Assembly: GCA_021300175.1 (NCBI GenBank)
Contig: JAJTIC010000087.1
Span: forward strand, 1 to 34,693
Direction: 5' to 3'
Source: Pseudomonadota bacterium
Lineage (GTDB): Bacteria; Bdellovibrionota; Bdellovibrionia; Bdellovibrionales; Bdellovibrionaceae
DNA: 34,693 nucleotides
The notes beneath the pieces were generated by a model that worked only from the letters and a program-made list of their open reading frames with translations, searched no databases and was not told the DNA's origin. Both the position numbers and the translations under genes were made by a program. This document shows, one piece after another, positions 24,593-31,715 of the stretch. The first letter of the stretch is position 1; the number at the start of each line of letters is the position of its first letter.

Positions 24593-25792
24593 ATGTGGAA
24601 TCAGTTCGATCTTTATAATCCTACTCCCGAGCATGCGATGCTGAGAGAAACCATCCGATCTTTTGTAAAGTCGGAAGTCGAGCCACAAGCTCACAAGTTT
24701 GATCGGGAAGAAAAATTCAACCTGCCCTTGTTTCGAAAGCTGGGTGAATTGGGCCTTTTAGGGGTCACTGTTTCTGAAGAATATGGGGGTTCAGGATTAG
24801 ATGCCGTGGCTGCTTGTATTGTCCACGAAGAACTCTCTTATTCAGATCCTGGATTTTGCTTGGCCTATCTTGCGCACTCCATGCTGATTGTGAATAACTT
24901 TGCAGTGAATGCGTCTGAAGAGCAAAAGAAAAAGTATTTGCCAAGGCTTTGCTCTGGGGAATGGGTGGGGGGAATGGCCATGTCAGAGCCAGCCGTGGGC
25001 ACGGATGTCTTGGGAATGCAAACCACCGCTGTGAAAAAAGGCGATAAGTACATTCTGAATGGGCGTAAGATGTGGATCACCAATGGCACCATTGATGAGA
25101 ATCGGACGCCTGCTGACGCCCTCTTGGTCTATGCAAAAACCGGCGAGAAAAATGGACGTGTTCAGATTTCAAGTTTCCTCGTGGAAAAGGGAATGCCTGG
25201 CTATCAAGTGGGTCAAAAGATCATGGATAAATTGGGAATGCGTGGTTCAAACACGGCTGAAATCGTGTTCGATAACTGCGAAGTGCCGGCCAGCAATTTG
25301 ATTGGCCACGAAGGCGACAGCATGCTCCACATGATGCGAAATCTTGAGATTGAAAGAGTCACGCTGGCAGCGATGTCTTTAGGGATCGCCATGAGATCCG
25401 TAGAAGCAATGAATCGTTACGCGGCGGAAAGAGAAGCTTTTGGAAAGCCACTTTCGCACTTTGGTCAGATCCAGAAACACATTGCCGATTCCTATGCAGA
25501 GTTCAAAGCTTCTCGTGCGTATGTGTACGATGTCGCTCGTAAACTAGATCTAAACAAAGAAGGCAACCGCGCCGACTCTGACGGCGTGAAGCTGGTGGCG
25601 ACCACCATGGGAAAAAATGTGGCAGATAGAGCCATCCAAGTTTTGGGCGGCTATGGTTATGTCGGAGAATATGTTGTCGAGAGACTGTGGCGAGATGCGA
25701 AGCTGCTCGAAATCGGCGGCGGAACACTGGAAGCTCACCAAAAAAACATCACTCGTGATCTGGCAAAAGATCCGGGGCTGTTGCTGAAGTAA
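24593..25792 (+). CDS. Acyl-CoA dehydrogenase, isovaleryl-CoA type
   Basis: FAD enzyme that makes the alpha-beta double bond of acyl-CoA and passes electrons to ETF. It has 399 residues, AAGGAG before the ATG, and the N-helical, beta and C-helical domains in order: AMSEPAVGTDVLGM and the beta-strand WITNG around 130-165, RIAL-type helix YAAEREAFGKPLSHFGQIQ around 276-294, and GGYGYVGEYVVERLWRDAK at 352-370. The catalytic base appears to be Glu254 (NLEIERVTLAAM) with Gly at the MCAD Glu376 position (LLEIGGGTLEAH). That swap is the hallmark of isovaleryl-CoA dehydrogenase (human Glu254), so leucine breakdown is the best guess. First gene of a tight four-gene run. Confidence 0.92.
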   Translation: MWNQFDLYNPTPEHAMLRETIRSFVKSEVEPQAHKFDREEKFNLPLFRKLGELGLLGVTVSEEYGGSGLDAVAACIVHEELSYSDPGFCLAYLAHSMLIVNNFAVNASEEQKKKYLPRLCSGEWVGGMAMSEPAVGTDVLGMQTTAVKKGDKYILNGRKMWITNGTIDENRTPADALLVYAKTGEKNGRVQISSFLVEKGMPGYQVGQKIMDKLGMRGSNTAEIVFDNCEVPASNLIGHEGDSMLHMMRNLEIERVTLAAMSLGIAMRSVEAMNRYAAEREAFGKPLSHFGQIQKHIADSYAEFKASRAYVYDVARKLDLNKEGNRADSDGVKLVATTMGKNVADRAIQVLGGYGYVGEYVVERLWRDAKLLEIGGGTLEAHQKNITRDLAKDPGLLLK

Positions 25793-26499
25793 TGTTTCCA
25801 TTCGAGGCTCAGATTCAGGTTGGATCCCACTCTTTTGATCCAAAAGTGGTGATCGAAGTGGTGGGTCCCTTACTCACGCAAGAGAGAATTCAAAAGATCG
25901 AGAAAGTCCTCGAAGGCAGAACTTTCTCGAATCCCATCGTCTTAGAAAATATTTATGATCGCGGAAATGCCTCCGCGGTGATGAGAAGCGCTGAAGCTTT
26001 GGGCTTTGGCCAGGTTCATATGATTGAGCTCGGTGAAAAATTTAAGGAAAGCCAAAGAACCACCGCCGGGGCTGATAAGTGGGTTGAACTTAAAAAGTGG
26101 AAGTCCACCAGAGCTTGTGTGGATCATTTGAAAGAGCAGGGCTTTAAAATTGCGGTGACTTATTTGGACGCCTCTTCGGTACCTTTAAGCGAAGTGGATT
26201 TTGCAAAGCCCACGGCTCTGGTTTTAGGAAACGAGAAAGACGGCGTGAGTCCAGAAATGGTCGCTGCCGCTGATTATAAAGTAGTGATCCCCATGACGGG
26301 ATTCGTGCAGAGCTATAATATTTCGGTGGCTGCAGCTTTGGGATGTTATCATATGTATTTAGACCGGATGTCTCGCCTTGGAGCCTGCGGGGATCTTACG
26401 GAAACACAAAAGAATATTTTAAAAGCTCACTACTTTTTGCGAACTCAAGCCTCTGCTGAAGACGTTCTGCTTGAAAAAAGATCTCGAGGGGAGCTATGA
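25792..26499 (+). CDS. SpoU/TrmH family RNA 2'-O-methyltransferase
   Basis: SAM-dependent ribose methyltransferase with the trefoil-knot SPOUT fold. It has 235 residues. Motif 1 is LENIYDRGNASAVMRSAEALGF (positions about 55-76), motif 2 LVLGNEKDGVS (about 144-154), motif 3 IPMTGFVQSYNISVAAAL (about 165-182), the last containing the conserved S-x-N-x-S-x-A. The extended C-terminal tail (ETQKNILKAHYFLRTQA) resembles TrmH (tRNA Gm18). A rRNA target is also possible. The start overlaps the dehydrogenase stop by 1 nt (TAATG), and the stop overlaps the next gene by 4 nt, so translation is coupled. Confidence 0.88.
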   Translation: MFPFEAQIQVGSHSFDPKVVIEVVGPLLTQERIQKIEKVLEGRTFSNPIVLENIYDRGNASAVMRSAEALGFGQVHMIELGEKFKESQRTTAGADKWVELKKWKSTRACVDHLKEQGFKIAVTYLDASSVPLSEVDFAKPTALVLGNEKDGVSPEMVAAADYKVVIPMTGFVQSYNISVAAALGCYHMYLDRMSRLGACGDLTETQKNILKAHYFLRTQASAEDVLLEKRSRGEL

Positions 26500-26765
26500 A
26501 GCTCAAGCATATTTTATGTCAGCATAAATTTGAAGCCGAAGATGTGATGAAAGCTTTGCAAACAGGAAAAACCTTTGAAGAGCTTGCAAAAAAATTTTCA
26601 CATTGCTCTTCGGCGAAAGTGGGCGGTGACTTAGGGGATCTTTCTCGAAAAAAACATTTGCTCGCTCCAGATTTTTTAGAAGCTGCAGAATTGTTGCAGC
26701 CGGGGCAGATGTCTCCGATCGTCCGATCGTCTTTTGGGTATCATTTGATTGTGAGGTATGAATAG
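26496..26765 (+). CDS. Parvulin-type peptidyl-prolyl isomerase
   Basis: 89 residues, a complete single PpiC domain: LKHILCQHKFEAEDVM, GKTFEELAKKFSHCSSAKVGGDLGDLSRK, DFLEAAELLQPGQMSPIVRSSFGYHLIVRYE. The active-site His/Cys pair fits (HIL, Cys near 40) and the C-terminal GYHLI is the family signature. There is no signal peptide, so it should be cytoplasmic, like E. coli PpiC. It overlaps the methyltransferase gene by 4 nt (ATGA) and abuts queF. Confidence 0.9.
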   Translation: MKLKHILCQHKFEAEDVMKALQTGKTFEELAKKFSHCSSAKVGGDLGDLSRKKHLLAPDFLEAAELLQPGQMSPIVRSSFGYHLIVRYE

Positions 26766-27272
26766 ATGGCAAATAGGAAGCGCTCCCAGGAGCTTAAAGA
26801 GTCTAAATTGGGCGAAAAGAAAACAGACTATCCAGTCTCTTATGATCCTACATTGTTAGAAGCTTTTAATAATCACCATGCCGGCAAGACAGCTTGGACG
26901 ACTTTTGTTTGCACTGAATTTACTTCTTTGTGTCCGAAGACAGGTCAGCCTGATTTCGCTCGCATTTATGTGAACTACATCGCTGATAAAAAGATGGTGG
27001 AAAGTAAATCGATGAAGCTTTATCTTTTTAGCTTCAGAAACCATGGTGATTTTCATGAAGACTGCATCCAGAAAATCTGTGATGACCTCACAAAGCTTTT
27101 AAAGCCGCGCTATCTGGAAGTCATCGGAGAGTTCACTCCTCGCGGAGGGATTGCGATTTATCCTTTTGCTTCTTCAGCGAATCAATCTCGTGAGTTCAAA
27201 GCTCTTAGGAAAGAGAGAATGTTGAACTATGCCCCTGGGAAATATTCGATGGATTTGTCGAAGATTTACTAG
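26766..27272 (+). CDS. queF: QueF, NADPH-dependent 7-cyano-7-deazaguanine reductase
   Basis: Reduces preQ0 to preQ1 in queuosine synthesis. It has 168 residues, the type I (short, unimodular) form. The thioimide-forming Cys56 sits in EFTSLCPKTGQPDFA, with the general acid Asp63; the substrate/NADPH motif VESKSMKLYLFSFRNHGDFHED is at 78-99. The start ATG directly follows the parvulin stop, with GAGG about 10 nt upstream. No preQ1 riboswitch or other queuosine gene is seen nearby. Its 3' end overlaps the convergent histidine kinase gene by 68 bp. Confidence 0.95.
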   Translation: MANRKRSQELKESKLGEKKTDYPVSYDPTLLEAFNNHHAGKTAWTTFVCTEFTSLCPKTGQPDFARIYVNYIADKKMVESKSMKLYLFSFRNHGDFHEDCIQKICDDLTKLLKPRYLEVIGEFTPRGGIAIYPFASSANQSREFKALRKERMLNYAPGKYSMDLSKIY

Positions 27273-28899
27273 CTCTCGGCGACAGGGGGAGATGGATTTT
27301 GAAGCAAGTATTTTTCGACGAGCGATCATAGTAGAGCTGTCCATCATGATCTTCGATCAAGCCCTTGGATATAGAGAGGCCAAGACCGGTTCCTTTACCG
27401 ACTTTTTTAGTCGTGAAGAAGGGTTGCATGAGTTTTTCAACAATGGGCTCTTCTATTCCTTGGCCAGAATCCGTCACAGAAATGATCAGTTGCTCATTTT
27501 CGATTTCAGAGCGAATTTGGACCCAAGGATTCTCTGAAGATTGAATGGCATCGTAGGAATTGTTAATCAGATTCAGTAGGACTTGCGCAATTTGAGATGG
27601 GCGACACGAGATATAAGCTTCTTTGCTCAATTCGATTTCGACTTGGATCCCTTCCGATTTGAGTTTCTCAAGCGAAAGCTCCACAGCATCTTCAATCACT
27701 GTGTAAGAGTCCACAGAGATGAAGGGATCTTGATCCGCATTTCGTGAAAAGGCACTGAGACCTTTAACGACCTTAGAAATTCGCCCGACAGTTTCTTGCA
27801 TCTTATTGAGCTCAGAAAAGATGAAATCTCTTTGGATTCCTTTCTGCTCCAGGGCTGCGCGCAGAGTTTCCACACGGTTCATGATGATGGTGAGTGGGTT
27901 ATTGACTTCATGAGCGATACCGGTCGCCATTTCTCCCAGAGAGGCCATTTTTGCATTGGAAACTGACTTCGCCTGTTCCAGCTGTAGTTTTTCTTGATTG
28001 TGGACTTCATCAGTACGGTCCCAGGTGATCCCTGTATAAATCAGGTGACTTGAAGCTGGATCGATAAATGGATTCCCAAGGCCTGTCATGTGGCGAATCT
28101 CACCATTCTTGAAAATCCGGTACTCAGCAAAATAGAGTTTTTTCTGTCGAATGGCTTCTGTGACCACTTGGGCCACTCTTTCGCGGTCTTCAGGATGTAT
28201 ACTTTCTGCAAAATCTTGGTAACGTTCGCCAAAATCTACTTGAGTGAGGCCAAAGAGATAGAGTGCATTCTCATCAAACCTCAATTGATCTAGATTGACG
28301 TTATAATCCCAAACTCCCATCTTTCTCACTGAGAGGGCTAAGTTCAGTCGCTTTTGGTTCTCTTGCAGTTCTGCGAGGTAAGCTTCCTTTTGCTTACGAG
28401 CAATAACTTTTTCGATCGCCATTCGAGTCATTTCAAGAACGACGTCCATCGTCTCTTTGTAGAGATCAAGGGGAGAATTCAATTGAGGCAAAAAGAAAAT
28501 CACAACTCCGAGAACATCTTCTTGGGAGCTGAGAACAGGGTGCGCCCACACTGACTTGATTCTGTTACGGTTGTAAAAAGGACCAAAAAAAGGAAAAGAC
28601 TCATCTTTTGAAACATCCAAGGAGTACTCAGCTTTTTTAAAGAATGCCGCTCGAGCTGCAGGGACTGAATTGGCTCTGACATCCAGAGTGGCAGCACTTT
28701 CTTCAGGGGTCATTAAGAAGTCTGGGGCTGCTCCTCGGTAAAGGACACGTTTTTTCTCATCATAAAGAAGAATAGCCGGCTGCACGTCAGGGTGTAAGTG
28801 AGTCGTGAACCGAATGATTCCTGTGAGAGTTTCTTCAAGGGAGGATTCTCGTAAAATCTCAGTGATGAGCTTCAAAGTATCTAAGCTATGCTTTTTCAT
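27205..28899 (-). CDS. Soluble sensor histidine kinase with GAF and PAS domains
   Basis: 564 residues, no membrane segment, so cytoplasmic. A GAF-like domain (about 20-165), a linker helix, a PAS/PAC domain (about 185-300, with IHPEDRERV and [12 protein letters not shown]), then a HisKA dimerisation helix with His330 in [10 protein letters not shown]. The HATPase domain carries the N box (LINNSYDAI, Asn447), G1 DSGQGI (477-482) and G2 GKGTGLGLS (501-509). No receiver domain is fused and no response regulator is adjacent, so its partner is unknown. The ATG at 28899 has GGAGAAA 6-12 nt upstream. The final 22 codons (residues 543-564, polar and Ser-rich) are antisense to queF's 3' end. Confidence 0.92.
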   Translation of the reverse strand: MKKHSLDTLKLITEILRESSLEETLTGIIRFTTHLHPDVQPAILLYDEKKRVLYRGAAPDFLMTPEESAATLDVRANSVPAARAAFFKKAEYSLDVSKDESFPFFGPFYNRNRIKSVWAHPVLSSQEDVLGVVIFFLPQLNSPLDLYKETMDVVLEMTRMAIEKVIARKQKEAYLAELQENQKRLNLALSVRKMGVWDYNVNLDQLRFDENALYLFGLTQVDFGERYQDFAESIHPEDRERVAQVVTEAIRQKKLYFAEYRIFKNGEIRHMTGLGNPFIDPASSHLIYTGITWDRTDEVHNQEKLQLEQAKSVSNAKMASLGEMATGIAHEVNNPLTIIMNRVETLRAALEQKGIQRDFIFSELNKMQETVGRISKVVKGLSAFSRNADQDPFISVDSYTVIEDAVELSLEKLKSEGIQVEIELSKEAYISCRPSQIAQVLLNLINNSYDAIQSSENPWVQIRSEIENEQLIISVTDSGQGIEEPIVEKLMQPFFTTKKVGKGTGLGLSISKGLIEDHDGQLYYDRSSKNTCFKIHLPLSPRASKSSTNPSNISQGHSSTFSLS

Positions 28900-29434
28900 G
28901 GACGTTTCTCCAAGTTGGCTGCCTTAGCAAAATTCTTTTGCGCCTATTTCTAAACTGTTTTCCTTTGTAAAAGATCCACAAGTTAAAATCGAAACCATTT
29001 TTTCAAGACGGCTACTACGACCTAGCCACTGAAAGAATAAATCTTTAAATGAATCCTTAATCACTCAATGACCTCTGGATTTTCAACTCCCACAAGAATG
29101 TCAAACACTGTTTGGACATCAGTGAGGTTACTAAGGCAATTCATTTTCACATCGGTCACAGCCTTAGGACACACCTCTTAAAGACCAGCCAAAGAAATAT
29201 GAGCCACCCTCGGCAAAGTCGTCCTTGCTCGGGAGCCACGAGCTCAAACTCTCTCGAAACTTGAAACGTTTCTTCTCGACGTCGAATGCGCGGTCACGCA
29301 GGCCTTCCGGGTCTGTGGGCTCTACTTCGCGCGCTCACCGAAGATAAAAAATTGACACGATGGTAGAGCCCGTCTAACCAAAGCAACCAACGCCGCTCGA
29401 ACGACGACTTTCAACTAGAGTTTGAGCCTGCTCC
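28900..29434. other. 535-bp gap between the histidine kinase and a small exported protein
   Basis: No intact gene. Holds the leader of the histidine kinase (28900-29000, AT-rich) and the gene remnant described separately. The 29200-29400 part is visibly richer in CG-containing words (cgacgtcgaatgcgcggtc-like) than the flanks. No tRNA, terminator or clear promoter was marked. Confidence 0.4.
29061..29430 (-). pseudogene. Remnant of a decayed gene
   Basis: On the minus strand one frame reads QAQTLVESRRSSGVGCFG, then TAG (29374-29376), TGSTIVSIFYLR, then TGA (29335-29337), AREVEPTDPEGLRDRAFDVE...RESLSSWLPSKDDFAEGG...FFGWSLRGVS and TAA at 29166-29164. The frame next to it then reads KAVTDVKMNCLSNLTDVQTV, ending at TGA 29063-29061 (NPEVIE). 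The amino-acid composition is protein-like across the breaks, and a -1/+1 shift near 29170 would join LRG to VCPKAV. No start codon with a ribosome-binding site is seen. No family recognised. Higher GC than its neighbours in part. Confidence 0.45.
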
Positions 29435-29863
29435 TTATTTAGAATTAGAACAAGACAATTCACTTGAAGTAGCCCAGTCCGACGTTACCTTTGGTTGAAC
29501 CAGTGTACCGTGATTAACCTCTTTGAGTTCCTGTGCAAGGAATTGAATGTTCTTAATTTCGGCGTAAGCAGCGTCAGTCGTAATGCGTGAGACCATACGC
29601 GAGTAATTGCCCTTTTGTCTTGAGAAAAAGATAACCGCTGGTTGAGGACCAGAATCATCTACTTGAGCAAGGTAGGCCCACGTTATCAATTCTCTAACTT
29701 TGTCCATTTCGATAAAACGGTCGCATTGAAGATTTGTTTTCTCAAGCGCTTGTAAAGCAGCGATCCTATAGGCACTAAGTGTATCGCCTTGCACCGAACG
29801 TAAACCAGCGAATGACGAAGAAGCGATAAGAGAAAGAGCGAGAACAAAAAAAGTGGCTTTCAT
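29435..29863 (-). CDS. Small exported protein, function unknown
   Basis: 142 residues. A clean signal peptide (MKATFFVLALSLIASSSFA) with an AxA-like SFA/G cleavage site gives a mature periplasmic or secreted protein of about 123 residues. Two cysteines (one in LQCDRFIEMD, one in LSCSN near the C-terminus) could pair. The middle has WAYLAQVDDSGPQPAVIFFS, a plausible strand-turn-strand, and helical stretches either side. No family recognised. AAGG lies about 9 nt before the ATG. Nothing is operonic with it. Confidence 0.7.
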   Translation of the reverse strand: MKATFFVLALSLIASSSFAGLRSVQGDTLSAYRIAALQALEKTNLQCDRFIEMDKVRELITWAYLAQVDDSGPQPAVIFFSRQKGNYSRMVSRITTDAAYAEIKNIQFLAQELKEVNHGTLVQPKVTSDWATSSELSCSNSK

Positions 29864-30165
29864 ATAAATACCTTCTTACCGTTCAAAATGTTGTGGGATA
29901 AATTTCCCTTTGTACAACTGGAACGATACTTACGGGTGGCTTATACTGCGACATCCATGCCGAGTCTAAATGTTGGTTTATTTCGCGTTCAAGAAAAAGA
30001 GGATGTTGAAGTACTTTACAAAGTGCCGTAGTAGATCGTCGAACTTTTTGACACGCAGTTTTTTTGTTTGAACAAATCTGCGAATAAATTTGTGATAAAA
30101 AACTTCGCGGGTCTTCTTGTTTTGATTTTCCACATTTGTGGGATTGATGGCAAGGAGGCCTTTTT
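29864..30165. other. 302-bp intergenic region between the small exported protein and the 45-codon ORF
   Basis: Contains the leader of the minus-strand exported-protein gene and the upstream region of the plus-strand mini-ORF. At 30048-30053 there is a perfect TTGACA with no good -10 at 16-18 bp. An imperfect hairpin (CGCAG...CTGCG with inner TTTGTT-TG-AACAAA) spans 30054-30082, and a CCACA-TT-TGTGG dyad lies at 30130-30141. Confidence 0.35.
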
Positions 30166-30303
30166 ATGCCGACAGCTTTGAATAAACTTTCCCTGCACCT
30201 TGGCTCAGAAATTTCGCTTAAAGACTTCTCCTTTTCTCAATTGATCGCAGCCACGAAAACGCTCTTCGATACTGAAGGTGTTCCCGCCCTGATCAGTTTC
30301 TAA
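30166..30303 (+). CDS. 45-residue ORF, possibly the truncated start of a larger gene
   Basis: ATG 30166 is preceded by a consensus AAGGAGG at 30152-30158 with an 7-nt spacer. The peptide begins MPTALNKLSLHLGSEISLKD and ends DTEGVPALISF with TAA at 30301-30303. The TAA overlaps the TAG of the convergent beta-barrel gene (30300-30302). The strong ribosome-binding site, protein-like composition and abrupt end suggest the 5' end of a longer gene cut off by a rearrangement, perhaps a transposase-type gene, but I cannot name the family. A genuine small protein is the alternative. Confidence 0.5.
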   Translation: MPTALNKLSLHLGSEISLKDFSFSQLIAATKTLFDTEGVPALISF

Positions 30304-31613
30304 AAGTTATAGGTCATTTTCAGAGCACCTTGATCATAATTGCGATAAAGGCCTACCATCGTGGTATCTTTTCCCTCAAGAAATTGCAGATGTGCATCCA
30401 GAGACCACTGGTCACTGATCCGGAAGGTATAGCTCAATTGAGTGATACTGGATTTTCCAACGCTGTCGTAAACCAAGCCTGCGAGGATCTGATTTTGTTC
30501 ATTGAGAGGATACCTGATGGCAAAGTTCCACGCATTCTCGAAAACAGAACGTAAGAAGCTAATTTGATTAGAGGATTCTCGTTTTTCCCAGGTCTTCTGA
30601 AGAATGATAGTCAAGAAACCGCCTTTAGAATCGATATTCTTTTCAACTCCGATAACCCCCGTGGACTCTGAGCCTTCGACGATCGGGTTCGTTCTGCCAG
30701 CAACATACATTTTACTTTTGAGGGGTGACTTCAAACTCCCAGAAGCTTTGAAAGACCAATTTCCCATTGGAATCACCCAAGAATTAGCTATGACTCGGTG
30801 GCGATAGTAAAAAGGAATCAACTCGATGGGGCTCTCAAGAACAAAATTCGTCGAGCTTGCATTGAAAAGAAGCTGAGGATCCAAGGAGAGCCCCTCATAA
30901 ATAAGGAAGTGTGTTTCAAAATCAAGCCCTATGTAGCTCGATAAAATAGCAAAATTATCTTTACGGGCTCGATCAACTTCGATGGGACCTTGTATTCGGT
31001 ATTCGACATTCTCGGGAATCCTTGCCTCATCGACAAACTCATAATCTAAAGGCAGTCGTTTTTTTCTCGGCCACCAAATACTTTTCTCTCCCGGCAGTCT
31101 GGGGGGCGTTTGCAGGGGTATATAAAGAACTGAGTAATTCCAGCTTTCAAAATTTTGCCCCGCTGATAAACCCAAAGAGCCTAACTCCACGGGTGCCAAA
31201 GGATTTTTAAAATCTTTTGGATGAATTACATCCATCGGATTGAGTATATCAGGGCCTGGCATTGTCAGGTCCTGAATCCCAAGACGAGCAGAGAAGGATT
31301 TTTTTGAAGCTTGGAGAAAGAAGTTTCTCTCTTGAATGCGAAGTCTCTCAGACGAATCTTTAGCAGCTCCGTCCACAGAAACACGGCCATTGACTTTGAG
31401 TCGACCTGAAGATCCCCACTTGCCTTGAAGCTGCGGATTAAATTCCAAGCCCGAAGATTTTGTCGAGAATTCAGTAGAATGTAGATGGAGCGATTGAGAA
31501 TTAAAAATTCTAACATTTCCTTGGGCTTCCCAATCTGCCCAAGCCAGAGATAGATGGCAACCATTCAAAAATAAAATACTTAACATAGCAAAGACGACAT
31601 GAGTCCTTAACAT
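30300..31613 (-). CDS. Outer-membrane beta-barrel protein (DUF1302-like), partner of the MMPL-LolA transporter
   Basis: 437 residues. An N-terminal export signal is followed by regularly spaced amphipathic strands (for example SARLGIQDLTMPGPDILNPMD, SSYIGLDFETHFLIYEG, ALKMTYNF), and the last residue is Phe, the BAM signal of outer-membrane barrels. A local NGC in the signal region (FLNGC) weakly resembles a lipobox, but a cleavage at LAWA/DW fits better. The NPMDVI segment resembles the NP-x-D motif of DUF1302-type proteins, which commonly sit next to MMPL and LolA-like genes; the family is a fair guess. It is 102 bp downstream of the transporter gene on the same strand, so likely one operon. 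Confidence 0.75.
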   Translation of the reverse strand: MLRTHVVFAMLSILFLNGCHLSLAWADWEAQGNVRIFNSQSLHLHSTEFSTKSSGLEFNPQLQGKWGSSGRLKVNGRVSVDGAAKDSSERLRIQERNFFLQASKKSFSARLGIQDLTMPGPDILNPMDVIHPKDFKNPLAPVELGSLGLSAGQNFESWNYSVLYIPLQTPPRLPGEKSIWWPRKKRLPLDYEFVDEARIPENVEYRIQGPIEVDRARKDNFAILSSYIGLDFETHFLIYEGLSLDPQLLFNASSTNFVLESPIELIPFYYRHRVIANSWVIPMGNWSFKASGSLKSPLKSKMYVAGRTNPIVEGSESTGVIGVEKNIDSKGGFLTIILQKTWEKRESSNQISFLRSVFENAWNFAIRYPLNEQNQILAGLVYDSVGKSSITQLSYTFRISDQWSLDAHLQFLEGKDTTMVGLYRNYDQGALKMTYNF

Positions 31614-31715
31614 GACATTGAAATCCTATCCGAGAAGTGACCGGCTCACAATGTTTTGTTTTATGAAAAAGAAAAGACACAAGAGCTCGTAGTTTAGGAT
31701 TGCCAATCTTCACTT

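Noticed and set aside
30048-30053. Perfect TTGACA as a -35 for the 45-codon ORF.
   Set aside because: No -10-like hexamer sits at 16-18 bp, so a promoter cannot be supported.
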